Shown: positions 35,730 to 44,520, numbered from the stretch's first letter. The stretch is 64,000 nt of DNA from Parvularcula sp. BBD 1991-13 (GCA_001657385.1 LYSZ01000001.1:372001-436000), one strand, 5' to 3'. Notes: generated by a model from the letters alone, not told the origin. A program made the numbers and translations.

Positions 35730-35909
35730 ATGGCGATACAAGCTCACATGAAAACGCTCAACAAGCGCCACCAGGAGCTGGAGGCGAAAATCGAACGTGA
35801 AGCCAAGCGCGCCGCCAGCGACGATCTCCGCATCCTCGAGCTGAAACGCCAGAAACTGCGCATCAAGGACCAGTTGGCGGAACTCCGATCACAAACGAAT
35901 TCGTCCTGA
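35730..35909 (+). CDS. Short YdcH-like (DUF465) protein
   Basis: 59 codons, easily missed for its size. It translates as MAIQAHMKTLNKRHQELEAK and continues as a Lys/Arg/Glu-rich helical protein with LKRQKLRIKDQLAEL, the DUF465 pattern seen in YdcH-like proteins, ending TNSS. AAGGAGG lies 6-7 bases before the ATG, a strong site. A GC hairpin follows, so it is likely a single-gene unit. It is a paralogue of the 97-residue protein encoded at 34019-34312 on the other strand; this one lacks the acidic N-terminus. Function unknown. Confidence 0.82.
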   Translation: MAIQAHMKTLNKRHQELEAKIEREAKRAASDDLRILELKRQKLRIKDQLAELRSQTNSS

Positions 35910-35959
35910 AACCCTGGTCGATCGCCGGTATTTTCATCATACAATCCGTAAGCTACAGC

Positions 35960-35993
35960 GCGGCGCACGCTCCCTTGTGCGCCGCCGTTATTT
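35960..35993 (+). terminator. Hairpin between the small gene and the SDR gene
   Basis: A perfect 9-bp stem GCGGCGCAC / GTGCGCCGC with an 8-base loop (35960-35985) followed by CGTTATTT. It ends just before AGGAGG, the ribosome site of the SDR gene, so it could terminate transcription or act on SDR expression. Confidence 0.6.
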
Positions 35994-36005
35994 AGGAGGT
36001 TCTCC

Positions 36006-36791
36006 ATGCCAGGCCGTTCCGTCATCGTAACAAGCGCCGCCCGCGGCGTGGGAGAAGCCTGCGCGCGGCGATTTGCGCAAAACGGCGACCGGCTGATTCT
36101 CGCCGATGAGGACGAGGAAGCCGGGCAGGCGCTGCTCGACGATCTGCGAGGCGGCGGCGCCGAAGCGGCGTTCGTGCATGCGGACGTCTCCAACAGGCTC
36201 GACGTGCACAACATCATCGCCGAGGCCCTCGACGCCTATAACCGGATCGACGTCCTCGCCCACACCATGATGGCGCAGTTTTCCGCCCCTTTCCTGGAGA
36301 CCAGCGAGGAAGATTTTCAGGCGATCATCGCCGCCAACCTGCACGGCGCGTTCCTGATCAATCAGGCCACGGCGAAACATTTCGTCAAGCGGCGCGAGGA
36401 AAATGACGGGGGCGGACGGCCCGGCGCGATCATCAATGTCGGCTCGGTGGAGGCGGTCACGCCATCGCCTGACCGCGTCGCCTTCGCCGCCTCGCAAGGG
36501 GGCGTGCACCAGTTGACCAAGGCGGTGGCGCTCGCCCTGTCGCAATACGGCGTGCGCGTGAACATGGTCGGCGTCGGCGCCATCAAGGGCGAGCTTGCAA
36601 AAGGCGCGGCGCGCGATCAGGAGCGCGAGGCGACCCCCTTAAACCGCATCGGCGATCCCGAGGAAGCCGCCGAAGTCGTCTTCTTCCTGGCGAGCGAGGC
36701 GGCGTCCTACGTCACCGGGCAATGCGTCTATGTGGACGGCGGACGTCTCGCCTTTAACGGCGTTCAGGCTTCGGAAACCGACGGCGCGTGA
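36006..36791 (+). CDS. Degenerate short-chain dehydrogenase (likely pseudoenzyme)
   Basis: 261-residue Rossmann-fold SDR resembling FabG-type oxidoreductases in length and layout. The cofactor loop reads TSAARGVGEA where TGxxxGIG is usual, and the strand that normally ends NNAG reads LAHTMMA. At the active site Ser147 is kept (INVGSVEA) but the expected Tyr and Lys are Phe160 and Gln164 (AFAASQGG). AGGAGG precedes the ATG by six bases, so it is well translated. It cannot use the normal SDR mechanism; a binding or regulatory role is inferred. C-terminal VTGQCVYVDGG is family-like. Coding looks healthy, not decayed. Confidence 0.85.
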   Translation: MPGRSVIVTSAARGVGEACARRFAQNGDRLILADEDEEAGQALLDDLRGGGAEAAFVHADVSNRLDVHNIIAEALDAYNRIDVLAHTMMAQFSAPFLETSEEDFQAIIAANLHGAFLINQATAKHFVKRREENDGGGRPGAIINVGSVEAVTPSPDRVAFAASQGGVHQLTKAVALALSQYGVRVNMVGVGAIKGELAKGAARDQEREATPLNRIGDPEEAAEVVFFLASEAASYVTGQCVYVDGGRLAFNGVQASETDGA

Positions 36792-36868
36792 GCGCTCCGC
36801 GCCCTCGGGCGCGTGGTCCGGCGCATGCGGCGCCATGCCGTCCGAAGAAAGAGAAAGAGTGGAAGGCC

Positions 36869-36942
36869 TGGAGCGGGTAGCGGGAATCGAACCCGCATCT
36901 TCAGCTTGGAAGGCTGCGGCTCTACCATTGAGCTATACCCGC
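36869..36942 (-). tRNA. tRNA-Gly (UCC)
   Basis: Reading the minus strand, 74 bases including an encoded CCA: a 7-bp acceptor stem GCGGGTA/TACCCGC, D arm GCTCAATGGTAGAGC, anticodon loop CTTCCAA with anticodon TCC, and T arm GCGGGTTCGATTCCCGC. It reads GGA glycine codons. It lies alone between the SDR gene and the lytic transglycosylase gene. One anticodon-stem pair near base 27 is mismatched as aligned by eye. Confidence 0.95.
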
Positions 36943-37081
36943 ATCCGAGCCGTTGTTGATAAACCATTTTACGGCGCGCGCAAGGGGGCGCAGGGGGCGC
37001 AGGCGGCGCGGCGACGACGGCAATGGCGCGCGGCCATCTCCGTCTGGCTGACCGCGTTCCGGCCGTCGGCGTTGCGGCTCT

Positions 37082-40000
37082 TTAGCGGCAGGCGCCGGCG
37101 CGAAGCTCCGACAGCATGGTGGCGTTGAGATCCGCCGCGCCCATTTCGTCCTCGGCGTTGCTGGCGAGGAAATCGCGATAGGCAAGGCACGGATCGGTCT
37201 GCGCCTCAGCCGTCTCGCCCGTTTCGACGGCCGCGTCGAGAACCGTGGAGGCGTCTATGGCCGAGGGGGCGTCGATGGCGGCTTCTTCCTGCATCGCCTG
37301 AGCGGCGTCTTCACTACCGCCAGCCGGGTCGCTTGCCCCGCCGGCGATCTGGTTTCCGTCCTCACTGTCGTTCGCCTGGCCATCGTCCGCCTGGCCGTCG
37401 TCCGCTTGGCCCTCGTCCGTCTGGCTGACGTCCGTGCTAGTACCGTCCGTGCGGTTATCGTCTGTTTCGGCGGGCGGGCTCCATGCCGGCAGGAAATCAT
37501 AGGCCGTGACGATTCCCGACGCGGCCCCCGCAGCTTCGTTTGCGTCGCGCGCCGCCATGCTGTCCTGCGCCGCGTCGGCCCGGTCGTCTGCGTTGTTGTC
37601 GGCCTCGTCGTTTGCGCCGGCGCCCACATTGTCGCCCGCATTGTCGCCCGCGTCTTCGGGCGCCGGCCGCGGGCTTGCCGCTGCGGCGAGGGCCGTCGGG
37701 GATCCCTGCGGCGTCGGCGCGGCGTCGCTTTCCGCAGCCGGCTCGGCCGGTCCTTCCGGTTCGGCCTCGACCGGCGGCGACGCCGGTTGCTTCGTCGAGA
37801 CTGGTTGCTTCGGCGATGCCGGGGCGCTGGTCTGGGCGGTTGCGGCGACCACCAGGCTCTTCGTTCCCGTCGCGGCGGCTTTTTCGCTCGGCGCCGATGA
37901 CGGGGCGAGGGCGGTCCCGCCGGTCACGCCGGCCGGCGTCATCGCCTGGGCGTAGCGCAGGGCCTTCTGCACCGTGCGCGCCGGCGCCGGCGGCAGGCGC
38001 GTCTCGTCCAGGCTGGCGCTGACGAGCATCACGCGCGACGGGGCCGCGCCGCCGGCGCTGCGGTTGCGCGGTCCGCCGCGTTCCAGATCCGCGGCGAGCT
38101 GGCCCGGAATGGCGGCGTTATTCAGGATGCCGCGATAGACCTGTACGTTTTCCAGCACCCGCTGGACATAGTTTCTGGTCTCCGAGAACGGAATATGCTC
38201 GACCCAGTCGATAGGATCGACGGCGGGACTGCGCGGGTCGCCATACTGATCGACCCAGCGCGTCACCCGCGACGCCCCGGCGTTGTACGCGGCGAGAGTC
38301 ATCACCAGCGAGCCGTCGTAACGCTCCAGCAGGTGCGACAGGTGCGCCGAGCCGAGGGTCATGTTGTAGACCGGATCGTCAAGCAGCGCCGCGCGCGAAT
38401 ACCGCAGCCCCTCCTTGCGCGCGGTCAGTTGCGCCGTGGACGGAATAAGCTGCATCACCCCGCGCGCGCCGGCCCGCGAAAAGGCGCGGGGGTTGAACTC
38501 GCTTTCCTGACGCGACAGGCCGAGAATGATTTCGGGGGCGACAAAAGCCTGCGCCTCCTCCGGCACGAACACCGTCGGATAAGCGACGTCCGGCGCGAAT
38601 GCGTTGCGGTGCACCGCGACCTTGCCCGCGCGCACGGTCAGGTGGGGCGCGCCCTCGCCATTGGCGAGCTTGGCGAGTTCGATATATTCGCCGGGGCGTT
38701 CAAGCTGTCCGTCCACGTGATAACAGAACACCATGAATTCGTAGTCGAGATCGAGGTCGGACAGGATGCGCAACGCCGCCACGGTCGGACGCGAGGAGAA
38801 AAGCGCCCTGTCCTCCGGGGTCGAGACGACTGTCGGCGCAAACCGCTGGGAGACCGCGGGCGCGCCGAGCTTTTCGGCCGCCAGTTGTCCGTAATAGGAA
38901 TAGTAATGCCGGGCGGCGCGGGCGTAATAGGCGGTCGCGGCGGCTTCGTTGTCCGCGGCCATGGCGGCCCGGCCGAGCCAGTAATAGGCGCGTGACCGCG
39001 AAATCGGCGATTTGACGGCGGACGCCAGCGCCAGGAAATGCATCTTCGCGCGTTCGGCGTCGTTGAAAAAGCGCAGAGCGATCCAGCCGGCGTAAAACTC
39101 CGCCTCCGCATAATCGCCGCCGCCGTCGAGACCGTGTTCCGCCGCCGCGCGATACGCCTCGGCGAAGCGCCCCTCGCGCAGGGCCCAGCGCATCAGGAGC
39201 TGGCGCTCGTCCCACCAGCGCTCGGGGGCCGTCCACGCCTTCGGGTCCTGCGGCGCCTCGGCGGCGATCTCCAGGGCGCGCATCTCCTCGCCGCTGCGCC
39301 GGTAATAGCGCACCGCCGCGTGGATGACCGCCGGCGCCGCGCGCTGGTCGCGGGAAAGGCGCTGGTACAGGCTGGGCGCGGTGGCGGCCCCCAGGAGCAG
39401 GGCGGCGCGCGCCTCCGCCATGCGCCGGTCGGCGGCGCCGAGGCGCGAGAAAAGGCGCCGCGCGTTTGTCACCTGACGCGCCCAGAGCAGCCGGTCGACC
39501 CGGGCGGCGTGATCGGCCCTGGTGAGGCGGTTCGAATAGACTTTCAGGAGCCGGCGCTCTTCGGCGAGGCTGAAATTGTGATTGATCCAGGCGTCGCGCA
39601 GTTGCGCTTCGCCTTCCTCGCGGCGGCCGGCCGCGAACAGGGCGCGCGCGTAGTGCACCTTGCCTTCGCCGCTGACGGGATCGCGGGAGTCGTAAAGGGC
39701 GAGAACGGTTTCCGCCGGCATGTCGTCGGTGAGGCGCTGTTCTATCGCCGCAAGAATGCGCGACTGCGCCGGCCAGTCCTCATGGGCGTCGAGAAAGACG
39801 TCCGCCTCGCTGACGGTGATCGTCGGATCCTCCGCCATCAGGCGCATCCACTCGCCAAGGCTGCGGGCGATCGGATCGGAAACCGTCGCCAGCGCCATGC
39901 GCGCATTGGTGAATTCGCGTTTCCTGAGCGCGTCGGCGGCGTCGAGCATCCGGTCGCGGTCGCTGACCGTCAGATAGGCCGGGCCCGGCGCAGGCGGCTT

Positions 40001-40102
40001 GAGCCGCGGCGCGACGGCCGACCATGCGACCGCCGGAACGAAAAGCGCCGCCAACCCGGTCAACATCGCTGATCTCAGACGCCGAGGCGCTGATTTGGTC
40101 AT
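37082..40102 (-). CDS. Soluble lytic murein transglycosylase (Slt70-like) with disordered tail
   Basis: 1006 residues. A signal-type N-terminus (residues 13-31) is followed by a long alpha-superhelical region of TPR-like repeats (about 45-515) and the lytic transglycosylase domain: LGLSRQESEFNPRAFSRAGA with catalytic Glu near 533, GVMQLIPSTA and AAYNAGASRV. It cleaves peptidoglycan glycan strands between MurNAc and GlcNAc in the periplasm. Beyond about residue 690 a Pro/Ala-rich then Asp/Asn/Gly/Gln-rich low-complexity tail of some 300 residues is unusual for the family and contains a 15-bp in-frame repeat. The ATG at 40102 has GGGAG seven bases upstream; an earlier ATG has a poorly spaced site. 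Confidence 0.9.
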   Translation of the reverse strand: MTKSAPRRLRSAMLTGLAALFVPAVAWSAVAPRLKPPAPGPAYLTVSDRDRMLDAADALRKREFTNARMALATVSDPIARSLGEWMRLMAEDPTITVSEADVFLDAHEDWPAQSRILAAIEQRLTDDMPAETVLALYDSRDPVSGEGKVHYARALFAAGRREEGEAQLRDAWINHNFSLAEERRLLKVYSNRLTRADHAARVDRLLWARQVTNARRLFSRLGAADRRMAEARAALLLGAATAPSLYQRLSRDQRAAPAVIHAAVRYYRRSGEEMRALEIAAEAPQDPKAWTAPERWWDERQLLMRWALREGRFAEAYRAAAEHGLDGGGDYAEAEFYAGWIALRFFNDAERAKMHFLALASAVKSPISRSRAYYWLGRAAMAADNEAAATAYYARAARHYYSYYGQLAAEKLGAPAVSQRFAPTVVSTPEDRALFSSRPTVAALRILSDLDLDYEFMVFCYHVDGQLERPGEYIELAKLANGEGAPHLTVRAGKVAVHRNAFAPDVAYPTVFVPEEAQAFVAPEIILGLSRQESEFNPRAFSRAGARGVMQLIPSTAQLTARKEGLRYSRAALLDDPVYNMTLGSAHLSHLLERYDGSLVMTLAAYNAGASRVTRWVDQYGDPRSPAVDPIDWVEHIPFSETRNYVQRVLENVQVYRGILNNAAIPGQLAADLERGGPRNRSAGGAAPSRVMLVSASLDETRLPPAPARTVQKALRYAQAMTPAGVTGGTALAPSSAPSEKAAATGTKSLVVAATAQTSAPASPKQPVSTKQPASPPVEAEPEGPAEPAAESDAAPTPQGSPTALAAAASPRPAPEDAGDNAGDNVGAGANDEADNNADDRADAAQDSMAARDANEAAGAASGIVTAYDFLPAWSPPAETDDNRTDGTSTDVSQTDEGQADDGQADDGQANDSEDGNQIAGGASDPAGGSEDAAQAMQEEAAIDAPSAIDASTVLDAAVETGETAEAQTDPCLAYRDFLASNAEDEMGAADLNATMLSELRAGACR
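37371..37430. repeat. 15-bp in-frame repeat in transglycosylase tail
   Basis: Four units of 15 bp (37371-37385, 37386-37400, 37401-37415, 37416-37430) sharing CTGGCC-TCG-TCCG, coding on the minus strand for a run of the pentapeptide type DEGQA/DDGQA. The period is a multiple of three, so gain or loss of units would lengthen or shorten the tail without a frameshift. Confidence 0.85.
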
Positions 40103-40257
40103 TCTGTAGCTCCCGAACATGCCTCCACGCCCGCGTCAAACAATAGCCCAATCTTGCTGCTTTAAAAACAGGCGCCGGCGCGCGAAAACACGGGCCGGCT
40201 TGCTGAATGACCGCGACAGGAGTATCGATCGCCCTTCGCGAGCAAAGAAAAAGTCAC

Positions 40258-41142
40258 ATGATGAAAAGACTTACAGGATCCATCACCGCGCTGGTGACGC
40301 CGTTTCGCAACGGCGCCGTCGACGACCTGGCCTTTCAAAATCTGGTCGAGCGCCAGATTGCCGAGGGAACCCATGGGCTTGTGCCGGTCGGCACCACCGG
40401 CGAATCGGCGACCCTGACCGACGCCGAGCACGAACGGGTCATCCGCCTGTGCGTCGAGGCCGCCGCGGGGCGCGCGCCGGTGATCGCGGGGGCCGGCTCG
40501 AACGACACCGCCTATGCGGTGTCCATGGCCAAGCGGGTCGAGGGCTTCGGCGCCGACGCGGTGCTGGCCCTGACCGGATACTACAACCGGCCGAGCCAGC
40601 CCGGGCTGATCGCCCATTTCACGGCGCTGAACGACGCGATCGGCCTGCCGATCATCGTCTACAACGTTCCAGCGCGAACCGCCTCGGACATCGCGGTTGC
40701 GACCCTGGCGCAGATCGCCAAACTGCCGCGCATCGTCGGCGTCAAGGACGCGACCGGCGACCTTGCCCGCGTCGCGTTGCACCGGCGCGTGTGCGGGCCG
40801 GATTTCATCCAGCTTTCCGGCGAGGACATGACCGCGGTGGGCTTCAACGCCATGGGCGGCGAGGGGTGCATCTCCGTGACCTCCAACATCGCCCCGGGGC
40901 TTTGCGCCGACATGCAGGAAGCCACCCGCGACAAGGATTACGACAAGGCGCGCGCGTTGCAGGACCGGCTGGCGCCGCTGCATGACGCGCTGTTCGCGGA
41001 TACGAGCCCCGGCCCGGCGAAATACGCCCTCTCGCTTCTTGGTCTTTGCACGGACGAAGTGCGCCTGCCGCTGGTCCGCGCGTCCGAGCCCGCGAGGCAG
41101 AAAGTGCGCGCCGCCCTTGACGAGCTCGGCCTCGTCGGCTGA
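40258..41142 (+). CDS. dapA: 4-Hydroxy-tetrahydrodipicolinate synthase
   Basis: 294-residue lyase of lysine and meso-diaminopimelate synthesis, joining pyruvate and aspartate semialdehyde. The Schiff-base Lys163 sits in GVKDATGD, with Tyr135 in IVYNVPART and GTTGES near residue 46. The ATG at 40258 or the next codon 40261 both fit the family N-terminus (KRLTGSITALVTPF); an earlier in-frame ATG adds 17 unlikely residues. It is divergent from the lytic transglycosylase gene, so both peptidoglycan precursor supply and turnover meet here. smpB follows 24 bases later. Confidence 0.95.
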   Translation: MMKRLTGSITALVTPFRNGAVDDLAFQNLVERQIAEGTHGLVPVGTTGESATLTDAEHERVIRLCVEAAAGRAPVIAGAGSNDTAYAVSMAKRVEGFGADAVLALTGYYNRPSQPGLIAHFTALNDAIGLPIIVYNVPARTASDIAVATLAQIAKLPRIVGVKDATGDLARVALHRRVCGPDFIQLSGEDMTAVGFNAMGGEGCISVTSNIAPGLCADMQEATRDKDYDKARALQDRLAPLHDALFADTSPGPAKYALSLLGLCTDEVRLPLVRASEPARQKVRAALDELGLVG

Positions 41143-41166
41143 CGGGAGCGCGAACGGGAGCGGGCG

Positions 41167-41640
41167 ATGGCGGGCAAAGCGAAAGACGGACGCAAAATCG
41201 TGGCCGAGAACCGCCGCGCGCGGCGCGATTACTTCATCGAGGAGGTGATCGAGGCGGGCATCATGCTGACCGGCACGGAGGTCAAGGCCCTGCGCGAGGG
41301 CAAGGCCAATATCGCCGAGAGCTACGCCGCGCCGGAGGATGACGGGATCTGGCTCGTCAACGCCAATATCCCGGAATACTCCGCCGGCAACCGCGAGAAC
41401 CACGAACCGAAACGCAAGCGCAAGCTGCTCCTGCACAGGCGCGAGATTGCGAGGCTGACCCAGGCCGTCGAGCGCAAGGGGTTCACCCTCGCGCCGCTGA
41501 AGCTCTACTTCAACGAACGCGGGATGGCCAAGCTGGAGCTGGGGCTGGCGCAAGGCAAGAAACTTCACGATAAACGCGATACAGTGAAAGAGCGCGACTG
41601 GTCGCGCCAGCAGCAGCGGCTGTTGCGCGACCGCGGATAG
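41167..41640 (+). CDS. smpB: SsrA-binding protein SmpB
   Basis: 157-residue partner of tmRNA in rescue of stalled ribosomes. The family N-terminus [15 protein letters not shown], then [76 protein letters not shown], and a basic C-terminal tail [11 protein letters not shown] that mimics the anticodon stem. It is 24 bases after dapA, a common alphaproteobacterial pairing as I recall. The tmRNA gene itself was not seen in this window. Confidence 0.96.
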   Translation: MAGKAKDGRKIVAENRRARRDYFIEEVIEAGIMLTGTEVKALREGKANIAESYAAPEDDGIWLVNANIPEYSAGNRENHEPKRKRKLLLHRREIARLTQAVERKGFTLAPLKLYFNERGMAKLELGLAQGKKLHDKRDTVKERDWSRQQQRLLRDRG

Positions 41641-41674
41641 CGGCCGCGCGCCGCCGGCAGAGAAGGCCCGCACC

Positions 41675-42136
41675 ATGGAAGACCGCCCGGACGTCTCGCT
41701 TCATCCGCCCACGATCTTCATCGCCGGGCTCCTTGTCGGGTTCCTGGTGCGCGCCTTTGTCGGCGGCTGGCTCCCCTTGCCGCGTGTCGCGGCGGAGGCG
41801 GCCGGCGGGCTCATCCTCATGGGCGCCGTCATGATCGCCGTCGCCGCCGTTTCCGCCTTCACGGAGGCCGGCGAGAAACTGCCGCCTGCAACGCCCTCCG
41901 GCGCGCTCCTGACCCATGGCGTCTTCCGGCGGACGCGCAATCCGATCTACCTCGCCATGACGCTGATCGGCGTCGGCTTCGGCCTTGCGACCCTCAATCT
42001 GTGGATGATCCTGACCTCGCTCGCGACGGGGGCCATTCTCAATTTCTTCGTTATTCCGCAGGAGGAAGATTACCTGATGCGCCGGTTCGGCCCGGAATAC
42101 GCCGCCTATCGCGCCAGGGTGCGGCGCTGGCTGTGA
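41675..42136 (+). CDS. Membrane methyltransferase-like protein (ICMT/PEMT family)
   Basis: 153 residues with four hydrophobic helices and the characteristic C-terminal cofactor region of isoprenylcysteine carboxyl methyltransferase-like proteins: GVFRRTRNPIYLAMTL, then IPQEEDYLMRRFGPEYAAYRARVRRWL. Members use S-adenosylmethionine in the membrane; bacterial substrates are mostly unknown, some methylate lipids. It follows smpB by 34 bases and probably shares its transcript. Length is typical. Confidence 0.85.
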   Translation: MEDRPDVSLHPPTIFIAGLLVGFLVRAFVGGWLPLPRVAAEAAGGLILMGAVMIAVAAVSAFTEAGEKLPPATPSGALLTHGVFRRTRNPIYLAMTLIGVGFGLATLNLWMILTSLATGAILNFFVIPQEEDYLMRRFGPEYAAYRARVRRWL

Positions 42137-42244
42137 TCCGTCTCTCCCCGGAACGGGGGGTGGCGACGGCGCGCCGTCATGCTGCGTTGCAAGCTCCTGC
42201 GCAGAGTAAAAGTCCGGCGCTGCAAACGTCCTGCGCCGCAAAGC

Positions 42245-42835
42245 TCAGGCGTCGCGCCGGTCCGGATCGCCGGCCGGTCCCGACCCGGCGAGCGTTTCGG
42301 GGCCGGCGGTCGGGCCGGGTCCCGCATGGCCGCGCGCGCCTGGCGCGGCGCTGTTTTCCGGGGGCGGGTCGTAATACGGAACGAACGCCAGCACCGTCTG
42401 GAACGCCGCCGCCGCCGCGGCCCCGCCGGCCATGCACAACAACGCCGCGCCGAACAGCTTCGACGTCAACAGCCCGCCCGCCGCCAGGCCCGCCGCCAGA
42501 ACCAGCCCCAGGCCCGCCGCGGCGCGGCTGTAAAACCGGATGAGATTGGAAAAAGCGTCCCTTTTGCCCGCGAAGGTCGCGGCGAAGCGCGGTCTCGCCA
42601 GCCAGATATAGACCCAGCAGCCGAAGCCCGCGGCGACAACGGCGGCGACAAGGCTGCCGCCGTGGAACAGCCCGGCGAGGGCGTCGCGCGCCGCGCCGAA
42701 GCTGATCGCGGCGACGGCGGCGCCGAAGACGCCGAACACCGCGCTGACGAGCAGGGTCAGCATGGGCTTTGCGGTTTTGGCGTCGTGAAACGCCCTGGCG
42801 TCGGCTTTGTTCGGCAAGCCCCAGTTGCGGCTCAT
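42245..42835 (-). CDS. Hypothetical membrane protein
   Basis: 196 residues, not recognised. Four hydrophobic helices (about 24-45, 60-75, 98-118, 122-145) are followed by a Pro/Gly/Ala-rich C-terminal tail of 45 residues. The start MSRNWGLPNKADARAFHDAK has GGGAGA about 9 bases upstream; longer frames start without a site. The gene is convergent with the methyltransferase gene. Its coding bias matches neighbours. A role in envelope or lipid handling is only a guess. Confidence 0.65.
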   Translation of the reverse strand: MSRNWGLPNKADARAFHDAKTAKPMLTLLVSAVFGVFGAAVAAISFGAARDALAGLFHGGSLVAAVVAAGFGCWVYIWLARPRFAATFAGKRDAFSNLIRFYSRAAAGLGLVLAAGLAAGGLLTSKLFGAALLCMAGGAAAAAAFQTVLAFVPYYDPPPENSAAPGARGHAGPGPTAGPETLAGSGPAGDPDRRDA

Positions 42836-43180
42836 TCGCGAAGTCTCCCGAGTTGCGCGCAGCGGAAAGAAAGGAGGGAAACGGCGCTGCGGCGGCGAAG
42901 TGTTTGCCCCTTCTGAATTCGGCCCCCTTATCACGTCAGGCGTTGCGTCAGGTCTCCGCAAGATCTCGCGTCAGGCGGTCGCACCGGGCGCGGCGCAGCG
43001 GGCGTCGGCCTCTCCCGAGGCATCTCCGTCCGGCGTCGGTCAAGATAAGGCTCGTCAAGGCGCCCACCCGTTCCAGACTATGTTCCAGCTCCCGTTCCAG
43101 CTCCCGTCCCAGACCCGTCAAGCCACCGGACAAGACCTTGTCACAGCTCTTGTTTTGGCCTTGTTTTGGCCTTCGTCGTT
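42836..43180. other. Intergenic region with short repeats
   Basis: About 345 bases. Near 43080-43110 a 12-bp unit TTCCAGCTCCCG is repeated, and near 43150-43175 the 11-bp unit TTGTTTTGGCC is repeated. No open frame with a ribosome site was found. Confidence 0.45.
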
Positions 43181-43870
43181 TCAGCCTTCGTCGACATGGC
43201 GCCGGATGCCGGCGAATACATCCTCGAACATCTCCGGCGTCAGCCGCCGCGTGTTCGTGTTGTAGCGCGAGCAGTGATAGCTGTCGAACACTCTTACGCG
43301 ACGTCCCCCGGCCAGGGCCGCGTCATGTGCGGCGCCGTGGGAGAAAGGCGCGTCCTTCGCCTTCAGCCCGAGCGCGGCGAGGGTCGAATCATGGGCGATG
43401 CGTCCGAGACACAGGATCGCCCGCAGCGCCGGCAGGGCCTCGATGCGGGCCTTCAGGAAGGGGCGGCAGGCGCGGATTTCCGCGCCCACGGGCTTGTTCT
43501 GGGGCGGCGCGCAGCGCACCGCGTTGGTGATCATCGCGCCGCGCAGGACGAGCCCGTCATCGGGGGCGGCCTTGTAGGCGCCTTCGGAAAAGCCGAACCT
43601 GGCGAGGGTTGCGTACAGAAGGTCGCCGGCGTAATCGCCGGTGAACGGGCGCGCGGTCTTGTTCGCGCCGTGAAGGCCGGGCGCGAGGCCGACGATCAGC
43701 AGCGCCGCGTCGTCCTCGCCGAAGGACGGCACCGCGCCGTTGAAATAATCCGGGTGCGCTTGTTCGTTCGCCTCGCGATAGGCGACCAGGCGAGGACAGA
43801 GGGGACAGTCGGCCGGCGGCTCGGAACCGGACGCCGCGACGCCGGCAATGTCAGCAGCCCGCACGGGCAT
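43181..43870 (-). CDS. Uracil-DNA glycosylase, family 5 (UdgB-like)
   Basis: 229-residue repair enzyme removing uracil and related bases from DNA. Motif 1 region GLAPGLHGANKTARPFTGD, VRCAPPQNKP, motif with HDSTLAALGL, and DSYHCSRYNTN near the C-terminus are the family 5 pattern. Four cysteines Cys22, Cys25, Cys120 and Cys135 fit a 4Fe-4S cluster, as in the family 4/5 enzymes. The protein is intact and of normal length. It is 14 bases downstream of the NYN-domain gene in the same direction. Confidence 0.9.
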   Translation of the reverse strand: MPVRAADIAGVAASGSEPPADCPLCPRLVAYREANEQAHPDYFNGAVPSFGEDDAALLIVGLAPGLHGANKTARPFTGDYAGDLLYATLARFGFSEGAYKAAPDDGLVLRGAMITNAVRCAPPQNKPVGAEIRACRPFLKARIEALPALRAILCLGRIAHDSTLAALGLKAKDAPFSHGAAHDAALAGGRRVRVFDSYHCSRYNTNTRRLTPEMFEDVFAGIRRHVDEG

Positions 43871-43884
43871 GCGACGCGACGCGG

Positions 43885-44520
43885 TTAAAGGTCTTCGTAC
43901 TGCTCGTCGAATTCTTCTTCATACTCGTCTTCGAAATCCGTTTCTTCCGTGCGCGCGCGTTTGGAGGCCGGACCGCCGCTGCGGCCGATGAACTTTTCCA
44001 GATCGGCGAGATCGATAAAGTTATCCGCCTGCCGGCGCAACTCGTCCGAGGCCATGGGCGGGGATGACTTGACGGTTGAAACGGCGGTCACGCGCACCCC
44101 CTTGGCTTGTATCGCCTCGATCGCCCGCTTGAAATCGCCGTTGCCCGAGAACAGCACCAGGTGGTCCAGCCGGTCGGCCATCAGCATCATGTCGACCACC
44201 AGCTCGACGTCGGTGGAGCCCTTGTAGCGCTTGCGCCCCTGCTGGTCGACGAATTCGCGGGTGGTTTTCGTGATCATCGAGTAGCCGTTGTAGTCGAGCC
44301 AGTCGACGAGCGGGCGCAACGGCGAATAGTCCTGGTCGCGATCTTCCTGGATCGCCGTATAATAAGACGCGCGGACAAGCTGGCAGGCTTTCTGGGCTTT
44401 GGCGAGCAGGCTCTTGTAATCGATGTCGAACCCGAGATTGCGGGCGGCTTTGTAAAGGTTGGCTCCGTCGATGAAAAATGCGGTTTTCTCGGTTTCGCGG
44501 AGACCTAAAAGCGTATTCAT
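43885..44520 (-). CDS. NYN domain (LabA/DUF88) protein
   Basis: 211 residues. The PIN-like NYN fold is shown by ETEKTAFFIDGANLYKAARN with the metal-binding Asp, STDVELVVDMMLMAD, and VLFSGNGDFKRAIEAIQAKGVRV. Such proteins are predicted ribonucleases; the LabA branch includes regulators. After about residue 175 comes an acidic Glu/Asp/Tyr tail. The ATG at 44520 has AGAGGA six bases upstream, better than one 13 codons earlier. It is divergent from folK and followed by udg, probably as an operon. Confidence 0.88.
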   Translation of the reverse strand: MNTLLGLRETEKTAFFIDGANLYKAARNLGFDIDYKSLLAKAQKACQLVRASYYTAIQEDRDQDYSPLRPLVDWLDYNGYSMITKTTREFVDQQGRKRYKGSTDVELVVDMMLMADRLDHLVLFSGNGDFKRAIEAIQAKGVRVTAVSTVKSSPPMASDELRRQADNFIDLADLEKFIGRSGGPASKRARTEETDFEDEYEEEFDEQYEDL

